DNA of 64,000 bases, from NCBI GenBank assembly GCA_937877455.1, contig CALFIU010000189.1, forward strand, positions 37,242 through 101,241, written 5' to 3'. Positions within the stretch are counted from its first letter, which is position 1, and every line of letters starts with the position of its first letter. The DNA comes from an uncultured Bacteroidales bacterium (GTDB taxonomy: Bacteria > Bacteroidota > Bacteroidia > Bacteroidales > UBA3824). Shown piece after piece: positions 26,022 to 33,662 of this stretch. The notes beneath the pieces are model-generated. The model was not told the DNA's origin and did no database searches. It saw only the letters and a program-made list of their open reading frames with translations. The translations under genes were made by a program, and so were the position numbers.

Positions 26022-27307
26022 TCTTGATCTTCTTTCAGTTCTTGCGCCCAAGTTACAAGCCATTTATTTTTATTCTTGAATGGATCTCTCATCACTTCAT
26101 CCAAAAGTAAATGAAGTACATCGCCGATTTCCTTGCTTGGTTCATATCCAATTTCTATCAAATCATCGCCAGAAATATCCAACTTATCCAAGCTACAACA
26201 ATCATTATTGCCGATAATGATTCCTGCGTCAACCTTCATCTGATTTATAAGTTTTAAAAACTTGAATTTATTGATTGGACTTGCGACCGTTGCTTTCGCC
26301 ATCCAGTAATCACACAGATTTTTCGTGTTTCTAAAACCTATCTCACTAATCAGTTTTCGTACTTCATATTTACGATCATCATACTTGAAGCTGATATGTT
26401 TATAATCTTCTTTATGCTTTAGAATATCGCAAATAAGTTTACTTCTTTGGTTATCCATGCGCATATCAGTCAAGATTTCTTTTGGATTATCCGTAAACTG
26501 TAGCAACAATGCCATTCTTACAGCAAGTTCATCATCTTTATTTGTCGCCATCAAAGACTCGATAACTTCATGATGTTCAAATAAAGTTCCTGCGTTTTTC
26601 ACGCTATCGTTAAAATATGGAGTAATACAGTAGAATAAATCAAGGCAATTATAAAGTGTCCTAAATGCACTCGGAAACTGTGTACTCATTATCTTACATG
26701 TTTCGGCGCAAATTCTTTCTTTGGATATGTTGCCAAGCAATTCACGATTATATTGCATAGACCAGAGAGTTTGATTTTCAATTCTAAATCCAAGTGTAAT
26801 CGCAAATCTTAACCCACGCATTATGCGCAATCCATCTTCTTTAAACCTATCATCTGGATTACCAACGCACCGAATAACACCGTCTTGAATATCTTCTAAT
26901 CCGTGGAATAAATCAACGATGCCTACATCTGGATTATACGCCATAGCATTGATCGTGAAGTCGCGCCTCTTCAAATCTTCTTCGAGTCTGTCAGTGAAAT
27001 TTACGTCATCAGGATGCCGACCATCGCTATACGTTCCGTCTATTCTAAATGTCGTGATTTCATATGGTTTATCTTCTATCACTACAGTGACAGTACCATG
27101 TTTAATCCCTGTTTCAACTACTTTGTAATCCTGAAAAACTTTTTCTACAACTTCAGGTAATAATGCTGTGCATATATCCCAATCGTCAGGCTCTTTTCCG
27201 AGTATGTAATCGCGAACGCAGCCACCAACCACATAGCCAATACTACCGTAGTCATTCAGTTTTTCTAATATAAATTCTACATTTTCAGGAAGGTGTATAA
27301 TTCCCAT
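26000..27307 (-). CDS. cca: CCA-adding tRNA nucleotidyltransferase (class II)
   Basis: 435 residues. The head carries GYVVGGCVRDYILGKEPDDWD (nucleotide-binding GG and catalytic DxD), then TFRIDGTYSDGRHPD and RRDFTINAMAYN. The neck and body follow (GLRIMRGLRFAITLGF). It adds CCA to tRNA 3' ends. None of the tRNAs readable in this window encodes CCA, so this enzyme would be needed to mature or repair them. Confidence 0.93.
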   Translation of the reverse strand: MGIIHLPENVEFILEKLNDYGSIGYVVGGCVRDYILGKEPDDWDICTALLPEVVEKVFQDYKVVETGIKHGTVTVVIEDKPYEITTFRIDGTYSDGRHPDDVNFTDRLEEDLKRRDFTINAMAYNPDVGIVDLFHGLEDIQDGVIRCVGNPDDRFKEDGLRIMRGLRFAITLGFRIENQTLWSMQYNRELLGNISKERICAETCKIMSTQFPSAFRTLYNCLDLFYCITPYFNDSVKNAGTLFEHHEVIESLMATNKDDELAVRMALLLQFTDNPKEILTDMRMDNQRSKLICDILKHKEDYKHISFKYDDRKYEVRKLISEIGFRNTKNLCDYWMAKATVASPINKFKFLKLINQMKVDAGIIIGNNDCCSLDKLDISGDDLIEIGYEPSKEIGDVLHLLLDEVMRDPFKNKNKWLVTWAQELKEDQEIIQDSN

Positions 27308-28331
27308 TTAACACACTCCAATTCGCATCTGCGAGAAACTTGTTAATTCTATCGTAATCTGGATTAGGCGGTAAATCAGTATGTTCTTTTAAGTAATTCA
27401 TTTTTGCTTCTAACTCATCTACCATTTCATAAAATTCTTTCGTTGGTTGTCTGTTATCATCAAGATACTTTCCGTTCCTGATATCCATAAGAAAATCGTG
27501 ATCTTTAGCACGATAAGTAATAATTTCACCACGCTCAAGAATATCGAAACACATCAAATAAAGTCGAACCAAATGCATCATGTGCTTTGATAATTTGTCG
27601 TGTTCTATAGCATGTTGATTGCGCTTTCCAAGTTTTGAATAATCCTTGACAATATTATTCATCTCAGACCACATGCATTTATAATCACGAAGCGGATAAT
27701 GCTTTAATGACACATCCATAAAAATTTCTGTATCATAGTCCTCTTGTTCTGACTTATCAATATACAGTCTAATTGCGTCCTCTGGATAATTGAAGTATTT
27801 TTCTGGATAAGAATATCGTGTGTTTTCAATACTTCCAAGAATATGTTCTTCACGTTTTGATTGTTCAACAAGTCTAACCGCCTTGTTATCGAGCCTTCGC
27901 GCTTGGGAAACCGCATAACCTCCGAAAGAATGAACCGCCCTTTTTGAAAGAAACATATCCCTGTTATCAATCAACGCCTGACCAATATCGGAAACATACA
28001 AATACTGCCACGGTTCTAATCCAAGGATCTCAATCGTATTGGGATTACAATTCGATAGCAAATTGATAATCTTTTCAAGAGAATATACCGTTGTATCAGT
28101 AGCTTCATTAACAACCTGATCGAAACCTTTTCTTGTCAGAATATCTACTGCCGAATGTGTAGCGATTCCACGCACATCAAGATCGCTATTCTCGTTATTC
28201 GTGCCATATGCATGACTGCCGCCCAATCCAAGAAGAATAATATTCTCGCCTAACGGCTTTTCTCTCAGGAAACTATATTCATCCGATTCTACTTTGCGCT
28301 TAATCTCATCAATCGTCATACTTGTATTCAC
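27285..28331 (-). CDS. RlaP-like predicted nucleotidyltransferase (YcgL/PF10127 family)
   Basis: 348 residues of the Pol-beta nucleotidyltransferase superfamily. GLGGSHAYGTNNENSDLDVRGI (about 35-56) has the GS and DxD signature. SDIGQALIDNRDMFLSK and YAVSQARRL follow. This family was named RNA-ligase-associated polymerase-beta (RlaP) for its place in RNA-repair operons. Here it overlaps the CCA-adding gene by 23 bp, which supports an RNA end-processing role; the actual reaction is unknown. Confidence 0.82.
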   Translation of the reverse strand: MNTSMTIDEIKRKVESDEYSFLREKPLGENIILLGLGGSHAYGTNNENSDLDVRGIATHSAVDILTRKGFDQVVNEATDTTVYSLEKIINLLSNCNPNTIEILGLEPWQYLYVSDIGQALIDNRDMFLSKRAVHSFGGYAVSQARRLDNKAVRLVEQSKREEHILGSIENTRYSYPEKYFNYPEDAIRLYIDKSEQEDYDTEIFMDVSLKHYPLRDYKCMWSEMNNIVKDYSKLGKRNQHAIEHDKLSKHMMHLVRLYLMCFDILERGEIITYRAKDHDFLMDIRNGKYLDDNRQPTKEFYEMVDELEAKMNYLKEHTDLPPNPDYDRINKFLADANWSVLNGNYTPS

Positions 28332-28554
28332 TCATTTCTTCATTAAATCTACGCACAACATCAATTTTATTACTGTGGATATGAACACTCAGAGGCTTAG
28401 TTAAATCAAAAGAAAATATTCCCATGATTGATTTCGCGTCAATAATATATCTACCACTACTTAAATCAATATCTTCTTCATAGTTATCGCAGATTTTTAC
28501 AAATCGTTTCACACGATCAATCGTATTAAGCTGCACAAGAAATTCATTCTTCAT
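28309..28554 (-). CDS. HPr-like protein (81 aa)
   Basis: Start set at 28554 because AAAGGAAG precedes this ATG. The sequence INTIDRVKRFVKICDN and DLSSGRYIIDAKSIMGIFSFDL matches HPr-fold proteins of Clostridia, but the phosphorylated N-terminal His region is not present. It is probably a fold relative, not a sugar-transport phosphocarrier. Confidence 0.75.
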   Translation of the reverse strand: MKNEFLVQLNTIDRVKRFVKICDNYEEDIDLSSGRYIIDAKSIMGIFSFDLTKPLSVHIHSNKIDVVRRFNEEMSEYKYDD

Positions 28555-28705
28555 TTTGACTTCCTTTCTTTCCTTTTGGTTTCTTATCGGCGTTCTTTTT
28601 CTGCTCGGCAGCTTGCTTTCTAAGTTCGTTATCAAGTTTTGCCATAATGCTTTCCCACTTTGCATATTCAGTTCTCTTTCCGCGCTTGCCTTTATTCTTT
28701 CCCAT
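28544..28705 (-). CDS. small Lys-rich protein (53 aa)
   Basis: Begins MGKNKGKRGKRTEYAKWESI and ends KKGSQNEE, with a GGAGTG ribosome binding site. It overlaps the HPr-like start by 11 bp. Very basic, probably disordered at both ends. Confidence 0.7.
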   Translation of the reverse strand: MGKNKGKRGKRTEYAKWESIMAKLDNELRKQAAEQKKNADKKPKGKKGSQNEE

Positions 28706-28706
28706 G

Positions 28707-28874
28707 TTACACTCCGTATCTGCTTCTTATATATTGTCTAAACTCTTTTGCTGTTATGGATTGAAAAATATCTTTATAATCTTTTTCTATTTCATACATA
28801 ATCCTTTCTACAGATTCGTATATCAAGTACAATGAAATATCAATTTTATCTAATTCTGCAAAATTATTATTCAT
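28707..28874 (-). CDS. small hypothetical protein (55 aa)
   Basis: Begins MNNNFAELDKIDISLYLIYE and ends YIRSRYGV. Its ATG directly follows the stop of the upstream gene and it ends 1 bp before the next start, so it fits the packed operon. Unknown function. Confidence 0.68.
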   Translation of the reverse strand: MNNNFAELDKIDISLYLIYESVERIMYEIEKDYKDIFQSITAKEFRQYIRSRYGV

Positions 28875-29498
28875 CTAATCCCATCCGTACTTGTTACCGA
28901 AATCTATGAAGTCTTTATAACGCCTTACCTCGTCTGGAACATCTAACTCTTTCCACATTTCTATGAAATCATTTATAACTTCGTTCTTATTTGTAAAATC
29001 GTACTTGATTGTTGGTTGATTTCCGTATGTATGTGTAGTGATTTCTTTATGATGTCCACGAACTTGTATACCATTTGCGTTTACATCGCAGAAATCTATA
29101 CCGAGAAAATTCGGATAATCTTTCAATCCTTCATTTATAAGTTTTTCAATCCTGACCATTTCACCCTTGAATTTTTCAAGAGTTTCCCTTTTCACATATG
29201 GCTTGCGCCAAAATCCTTTTGTATATAGTTTATTGATATGCTTAACTTGCTTATCAGCTTCTTCCCATCCATCATATAAATCTTCCCATCTGGCGAAAGC
29301 GCTATATTTCTGCAAACACATTTCATCATCAAAGTAGACAACTATCGGATGTTCTTCATTCCATTCGTGAGTCTTTGACAAAACGCATGGTTTTAAATTT
29401 GGCTCTATGTTCTTACCGCCAGTTACATGATAGAAAACTCGCTGACTAAACAATTCTAATAACTGTTTTTGTGTAGCACCCTTACATGGTCTTACCAT
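28875..29498 (-). CDS. hypothetical protein (207 aa)
   Basis: Unrecognised. It contains PIVVYFDDEMCLQKYS and a DFGNKYGWD C-terminus and ends with TAG, so TAG is used as a stop here. It overlaps the 60-aa Cys-rich gene by 17 bp. Confidence 0.75.
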   Translation of the reverse strand: MVRPCKGATQKQLLELFSQRVFYHVTGGKNIEPNLKPCVLSKTHEWNEEHPIVVYFDDEMCLQKYSAFARWEDLYDGWEEADKQVKHINKLYTKGFWRKPYVKRETLEKFKGEMVRIEKLINEGLKDYPNFLGIDFCDVNANGIQVRGHHKEITTHTYGNQPTIKYDFTNKNEVINDFIEMWKELDVPDEVRRYKDFIDFGNKYGWD

Positions 29499-29664
29499 CC
29501 TTTCTTAGCTCCTTAAATTCACAAGGTACATACTGACCGTAAATATAATCTTTGTCCTTTGCATCACAGTGGAACTTTAATGTAATATTCTTTACATCTA
29601 AGTTGCTGTGAATACATTCTGAACATTCACTCGTGCAAATCATACTTCCACTTTTACGCGCCAT
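29482..29664 (-). CDS. small Cys-rich protein (60 aa)
   Basis: ICTSECSECIHSNLD plus a later FHCDAKDKD and VPCEF make a likely zinc site. It follows the C5 methyltransferase C-terminal gene by 15 bp. Confidence 0.7.
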   Translation of the reverse strand: MARKSGSMICTSECSECIHSNLDVKNITLKFHCDAKDKDYIYGQYVPCEFKELRKDGKTM

Positions 29665-29679
29665 TATGTACCTCCTGTA

Positions 29680-30171
29680 TTAAATCTTTCCTGTATTTAT
29701 ATCTATGTAAAGCCTATCTAATCCTGACTCAAATGCGCCTATTCCTGAAAAGAAACTGCTCAATTTAAGGTCATCGAATAGATAAGGCATAACTTTATAT
29801 AATTGTTTATATATATGATATAAAACATCTACTACTATACTATTTCCAGCCTGTTTATATAACTGACTGTTACTTATTCCTGCTGCTTCTGCTTTGTTAA
29901 AATCTTCATCAGAAAATCCCATTAGTCTAAAGCACTCTTTTGGAGTCAGCTTTCGTATTCTATATTCTTCTAATTCGTCACTTTCACATACTGTTATCGT
30001 ATCGCTATCATCTTCGAGATAACCTTTTGGGAAATAAATAACGCCTTCTCGTTTTTCATATTCTACCACTCGTTTCGCCCCCCCCGAATCGATAGTCCGT
30101 ATCGCACCAATAGTATTATCCTTAAAGGTTCTCAATCCTTCGTCATATCTTCTTTCGCACACAATCTTCAT
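29680..30171 (-). CDS. C5-cytosine methyltransferase, C-terminal part with motifs IX, X and a displaced motif I
   Basis: 163 residues. Residues 1-45 look like a target-recognition unit (CERRYDEGLRTFKDNTIGAIR). Motif IX-like YRIRKLTPKECFRLMGF and motif X QLYKQAGNSIVVDVLYHI follow. Unexpectedly, LKLSSFFSGIGAFESGLDRL, the canonical N-terminal motif I, comes after motif X at the end. The 30628-31419 part lacks motif I, so together they form a circularly permuted enzyme. A G8 tract lies at codons 29-32, and the ATG follows GAAAAGG. Confidence 0.8.
   Translation of the reverse strand: MKIVCERRYDEGLRTFKDNTIGAIRTIDSGGAKRVVEYEKREGVIYFPKGYLEDDSDTITVCESDELEEYRIRKLTPKECFRLMGFSDEDFNKAEAAGISNSQLYKQAGNSIVVDVLYHIYKQLYKVMPYLFDDLKLSSFFSGIGAFESGLDRLYIDINTGKI
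30078..30085 (-). repeat. poly-G8 tract in C5 methyltransferase C-terminal gene
   Basis: Eight C on the plus strand, encoding SGGA between the recognition unit and motif IX. Confidence 0.85.
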
Positions 30172-30298
30172 TTACCTTTTCTATCCTCAATATCATGTTT
30201 GATGTTTGAAGTGTCGGACAAGTCCATCCATTGTCTTGAACTCTTCCACGTTTTAATTTGCTTTTGGGGTAACTTGCATTAAATACCCCCCCCCGCAT
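30143..30298 (-). CDS. C5 methyltransferase recognition-unit fragment (about 51 aa)
   Basis: A frame from ATG 30298 through a G9 tract gives MRGGVFNASYPKSKLKRGRV and then QDNGWTCPTLQTSNMILRIE, ending KKI. The GRV..GxxCPTL pattern matches recognition units of C5 methyltransferases. It is in a different frame from the flanking pieces. Whether it is translated is unknown. Confidence 0.5.
   Translation of the reverse strand: MRGGVFNASYPKSKLKRGRVQDNGWTCPTLQTSNMILRIEKVNEDCVRKKI
30286..30294 (-). repeat. poly-G9 tract in C5 methyltransferase locus
   Basis: Nine C on the plus strand, at the frame change between the second and third recognition units. Confidence 0.85.
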
Positions 30299-30318
30299 CA
30301 CAGAGTATATAACCCTTT

Positions 30319-30513
30319 TTAGTTGCCTGTCTTATTCTTATTTTGTCCATTTATTTTCACCAATACTTTTGGTTCATGCCCCCCACCTTGGCAAGTATTA
30401 AGTGTTGGACATAAACCATAGACGGAATAAACTCTTCCCACTTGTGGATTTTTAAAATTGTTTTCTTTTTGAATGTTTCCAAGCAAAATTATATCTTTTG
30501 TTTTATCTTGCAT
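30319..30513 (-). CDS. C5 methyltransferase recognition-unit fragment (64 aa)
   Basis: MQDKTKDIILLGNIQKENNF, then QVGRVYSVYGLCPTLNTCQG, typical of the variable region of C5 methyltransferases. The start codon is the ATG of a 15-bp element and overlaps the stop of the preceding out-of-frame unit as TAATG. Confidence 0.55.
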   Translation of the reverse strand: MQDKTKDIILLGNIQKENNFKNPQVGRVYSVYGLCPTLNTCQGGGHEPKVLVKINGQNKNKTGN

Positions 30514-30641
30514 TATTTATATTCTATAATACCACTTTTCTCTTTTCTTCTGTTTCCGATTCCAGAATCATATCTTGCCGTAATGCAGCAAGCCACATCA
30601 ACAACTCCTGCACCATTCACACACAAGTCAATACCTTGCCT
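30513..30641 (-). other. C5 methyltransferase recognition unit reachable only after repeat slippage
   Basis: In the frame entered if the 5-bp repeat gains one unit, the sequence reads GIDLCVNGAGVVDVACCITA and RYDSGIGNRRKEKSGIIEYK before TAA. This is methyltransferase-like and continues the upstream part, whereas the current frame stops after EARY. Confidence 0.65.
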
Positions 30642-31419
30642 CTTGTCTTGTCTTGTCTTGTCTTGTCTTGTCTTGTCTTGTCTTGTCGGCTTCTAAGACA
30701 CCATCGTGTAGTAAATCTCTTATAAGACTTCTTGCTTTTTCTGTGTTGATGTAATACTTTTCATCAACTTCATCTTCGAGCATGTCTAATAAACACTTCC
30801 CATCTGATATCGGTTCTGGAAATTTAAATTGTCCGTTATCCATTTCCTTCTTGATTATGATTAGATATAATCTTTCTCTGTTTTGAGGTATGCCATAATT
30901 CTTAGCATTTAATACTTGCCAATAACAGTTATATCCATATTCGCCAAGTTCAGATATGAATAAATCAAAAGTAGGTTTAAATCTCTTGCTTACAATATTC
31001 TTTACATTCTCGTATATTCCCCAAGTAGGTTTATTTTCTTTTATGATACGCAACCATTCAACAAGTAGTGAAGATCGTGTTTTGTCAAGGTTCTGGCTAC
31101 CGCAATTAGGGCATTTATTTCTTTTTGAATAATGAACTGTTAATGGATTATACTCGCATCCGCAATCGGAGCATTGCCATCTGCTGCCTTTCTGTTTTCC
31201 AGCTATTGAAAAATCCTGACATGGACTCCCACCGCAAATCATTGTAAATGGAAAAAGATTGTGTTCATCAACTTTTGTTATATCACCGAGATTTAAACTC
31301 TCATCTACTCCGTGAATTGCGCAGAAGCTTTTTGTTGCAAACTTATCAAATTCGCAGAAGTTTACAAGTTCATAACCTCGATCCGATAAAACAATCTTTT
31401 TATCGTTACTATCTTCCAT
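30628..31419 (-). CDS. C5-cytosine methyltransferase, catalytic part lacking motif I
   Basis: 263 residues. It starts directly at the motif II region (YELVNFCEFDKFATKSF), followed by motif IV GGSPCQDFSIAG (catalytic Cys), a zinc-ribbon insertion (CSDCGC ... CPNCGS), motif VI YENVKN, and motif VIII QNRERLYLI. The C-terminus runs into nine CAAGA repeats (DKTRQDKTRQ) and stops four codons later. Motif I is missing from the N-terminus and found at 29680. Driven by the promoter at 31552-31614. Confidence 0.85.
   Translation of the reverse strand: MEDSNDKKIVLSDRGYELVNFCEFDKFATKSFCAIHGVDESLNLGDITKVDEHNLFPFTMICGGSPCQDFSIAGKQKGSRWQCSDCGCEYNPLTVHYSKRNKCPNCGSQNLDKTRSSLLVEWLRIIKENKPTWGIYENVKNIVSKRFKPTFDLFISELGEYGYNCYWQVLNAKNYGIPQNRERLYLIIIKKEMDNGQFKFPEPISDGKCLLDMLEDEVDEKYYINTEKARSLIRDLLHDGVLEADKTRQDKTRQDKTRQEARY
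30641..30685 (-). repeat. pentanucleotide tandem repeat (CAAGA)9
   Basis: Nine perfect TCTTG units on the plus strand at the 3' end of the catalytic part. A 5-bp unit shifts the frame with each gain or loss. Nine units leads to an early stop; ten (or seven) units would read into the next recognition unit. Confidence 0.95.
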
Positions 31420-31549
31420 AAACTACCTATTTTAGCGCACTTTGAAAACCGTAACGCTTCACCTTTCTTGATTTTGTCGGCAAGCGAAAAATCTTTTTGA
31501 CTATTTTAGCGAGTTTATTTTCACTGAAACGTTAATAAAAAGATTGTTT
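31389..31549. repeat. 15-bp inverted repeat flanking C5 methyltransferase leader and start codon
   Basis: AAACAATCTTTTTAT at 31389-31403 and its exact complement at 31535-31549. The 131 bp between hold the ribosome binding site and first codons. A direct repeat CTATTTTAGCG also occurs twice inside. Confidence 0.6.
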
Positions 31550-31551
31550 CT

Positions 31552-31614
31552 TTATCTTGCCTTATTTATTGTACTATATTAACACAATTTAGTCAAGTGT
31601 TATTTTGCATTATC
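31552..31614 (-). promoter_or_regulatory. promoter flanked by two 15-bp elements (C5 methyltransferase)
   Basis: TTGACT 31596-31591, 17-bp spacer, TACAAT 31573-31568. Elements at 31614-31600 (3 bp upstream of -35) and 31566-31552 (1 bp after -10). The leader to the ATG at 31419 is about 140 bases. Confidence 0.82.
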
Positions 31615-32014
31615 AATTATGTTTATTTAAAATGCCATGCAGTATGGCCTCTAAATCGACTACACTTTTATCAACCTTAGATGCTATATCATCAATTTTC
31701 AAAGTTTCGACAAGTCCACTTGAATATATAACATGATATATTACATTATGAATTGTATCTGCTGTATCATAATCTTCTATATAAGTGATAAGACACGGCA
31801 ACCCAACTTTAGTTAAAACAATATCGCCAATTTCATATACTCCGTAATAGGATAAGACAGCTTCAGTAACATCATCAAAATCCATCTTATCTAATTTTCG
31901 GCTGCTAAAACTTTCGTCAGGAAAGAAGCATCTCCATTTTCCGTTTGTGCTTGGATAATCCTTTTTTGCCCTCTCGACTTCTTGAATAATCCATTTAGCT
32001 TCGTTATAAGTCAT
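31613..32014 (-). CDS. hypothetical protein (133 aa)
   Basis: Unrecognised; MTYNEAKWIIQEVERAKKDYP start, with an EIGDIVLTKVGLPCLITYIEDYD beta segment. Its last codons overlap the upstream element of the C5 methyltransferase promoter. ATGA overlap with the preceding gene. Confidence 0.72.
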   Translation of the reverse strand: MTYNEAKWIIQEVERAKKDYPSTNGKWRCFFPDESFSSRKLDKMDFDDVTEAVLSYYGVYEIGDIVLTKVGLPCLITYIEDYDTADTIHNVIYHVIYSSGLVETLKIDDIASKVDKSVVDLEAILHGILNKHN

Positions 32015-32352
32015 TTATATTCCTCTTTCACTGGTATGCATGTTTGTTCTTTTATTTTCCCAAGTTCCCAATCATCAAACAACATTCTTAATGCTTTCTC
32101 TACAACATCTTTTTCTGCTTGATACATAAGCATCGGACACTCAACATCACGAATAACATTCAAAACCATTTCAGCCCAATGTGCATCTTTGTCCGTTACT
32201 TCAAATCTGCTTCTGTACGGTTTTAGTTCTCTTATTCTGCTCTGCGTTGTTAGTGCGCCTGTCTCTGCTGTAATATCCAACACTTCTTTAATACTTACTG
32301 GATAATCTTGTTCAATGCCAACATAGCCCATCTTATAGTCCTTTATTTTCAA
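32011..32352 (-). CDS. hypothetical protein (113 aa)
   Basis: Unrecognised, helical; MKIKDYKMGYVGIEQDYPVS start. ATGA overlaps at both ends. Confidence 0.7.
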   Translation of the reverse strand: MKIKDYKMGYVGIEQDYPVSIKEVLDITAETGALTTQSRIRELKPYRSRFEVTDKDAHWAEMVLNVIRDVECPMLMYQAEKDVVEKALRMLFDDWELGKIKEQTCIPVKEEYK

Positions 32353-32777
32353 TAACTGGAATGTTCTAAAAATGCATCATTAAATATTAACCTATGTGTT
32401 CCAATCTCATAAATAAAAGTTTCTGAAATAATTGGTTTTAAATGTTTAATAAATCTTATAACGATTTTTTTATTATCTTTAACTACAATTATCTTTTGTT
32501 TGCCTCTGTAAAAATAATGAATACCATTTTCCACATCACTAAGCTTCACATTTTTAATTTGTTTAATACTATTTGTATATTCATATTCTTTGAATGAATT
32601 TACCAAGTATGATAAGCCATCATTTATGTTGCTTATAAACTTTTCGTACTGTTCAAGTGTTAAATAATCTAATATGATATTCTTACCATTTAATGTTAAG
32701 ATATAATAATCTCCATCAATATTCTTATCTTCGCTGTGTTTATAAAGAAGCATATTAAATAATCTTTTTATATACAT
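32349..32777 (-). CDS. hypothetical protein (142 aa)
   Basis: Unrecognised. More AT-rich and Ile/Lys/Asn-rich than its neighbours, like the HNH gene next to it, so the two may have arrived together. No motif seen. Confidence 0.65.
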   Translation of the reverse strand: MYIKRLFNMLLYKHSEDKNIDGDYYILTLNGKNIILDYLTLEQYEKFISNINDGLSYLVNSFKEYEYTNSIKQIKNVKLSDVENGIHYFYRGKQKIIVVKDNKKIVIRFIKHLKPIISETFIYEIGTHRLIFNDAFLEHSSY

Positions 32778-32795
32778 ATTTAATCTAGATCACCA

Positions 32796-33596
32796 TCACA
32801 CATTTTCTAAACTCTTAAATGTTTCATATACATTGATTATATTTTCGTAGATTAGTAAGTTTGATTGAAGTTTATCTTTTTCTTTGTCGTCAAATGTAGT
32901 ACAAATTGAAGTTTTTATTTCTTCTATTTTTTCTTTTATATATTTTTTAAACATATCCTCTAAATCATCCCTCAATTGTGTTCTATTCTTTAAAGCAACG
33001 GATACAAACTGATATATTTTTGTGCTTTCACTAATAGAACCACCGTGTTGACCACATTTTGTTAGTGTATCAAGATTATCAAATATCGGTATTTTAATTC
33101 CATGAACATTTCGTAAAATATCTGTTGCTTCTTTTATTATATTAATTGGTATTAACCAACCTGAATCTTTATTTGTTCTATAGTCATATATATATGAAAG
33201 AAACATTCTATAATCCGAAATATCAGGGCTATTTTTATGGCATTGTTCGCATATTAAAAATAAGTTTTCAGGCTTATCTTCTCCTCCAAGCATTTTAGGT
33301 TTAATATGCGCTCTATTTAAGTAGTGTTTTGATGTTTTCGAATCCCAAATTCTTTTTAAACCTTTATCTGAATTGTCTGAAATCCACTCATCATATTTCT
33401 CTTCTTTTTCTACTGGAATTACTTTTCTACAACACCAACATTCTGGCTCGCCCCAATCAGTAACCACTTCAATAGTCTTGTCATAATATTCTGGAATATT
33501 AGGGTATACATTTCCGAATTTATCTATGCATTTATCCTTCCAATAATCAAATATTTTTGAGTGTGGTATCGTAGTACCAGATTTATAATCGCTCAT
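32796..33596 (-). CDS. HNH endonuclease-like protein
   Basis: 266 residues. CWCCRKV (residues 53-59), then LNRAHIKPKMLGGEDKPENLFLICEQCHKNSPD (about 91-123) gives the His, Asn and second zinc Cys pair of an HNH fold. The long helical C-terminal half is unrecognised. It lies between a frameshifted PAPS-reductase-like gene and the C5 methyltransferase. It could be a homing nuclease or a restriction-type nuclease; sequence alone does not decide. Confidence 0.75.
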   Translation of the reverse strand: MSDYKSGTTIPHSKIFDYWKDKCIDKFGNVYPNIPEYYDKTIEVVTDWGEPECWCCRKVIPVEKEEKYDEWISDNSDKGLKRIWDSKTSKHYLNRAHIKPKMLGGEDKPENLFLICEQCHKNSPDISDYRMFLSYIYDYRTNKDSGWLIPINIIKEATDILRNVHGIKIPIFDNLDTLTKCGQHGGSISESTKIYQFVSVALKNRTQLRDDLEDMFKKYIKEKIEEIKTSICTTFDDKEKDKLQSNLLIYENIINVYETFKSLENV

Positions 33597-33647
33597 AAAG
33601 TCCTTTCTACTTTTTTTATGCGCCGCGCCAAAACACGGCTCAATGAA

Positions 33648-33662
33648 TTATTCTGCATTATT
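33648..33662 (-). promoter_or_regulatory. 15-bp intergenic element, leader copy
   Basis: AATAATGCAGAATAA on the minus strand starts at the stop codon of the PAPS-reductase-like gene. A 6-bp GC-rich hairpin (GCCGTG/CGCGGC) follows before the HNH start. Confidence 0.55.

Noticed and set aside
28309..28665. 118-aa version of the HPr-like protein
   Set aside because: The first 37 codons overlap the 53-aa Lys-rich gene in another frame; the internal ATG at 28554 has the good ribosome binding site.
19901..30294. Poly-G tracts as simple sequencing errors
   Set aside because: Errors cannot be excluded for single bases, but the tracts themselves, and the perfect 5-bp repeat, are too long and too specific to one gene class to be artefacts.
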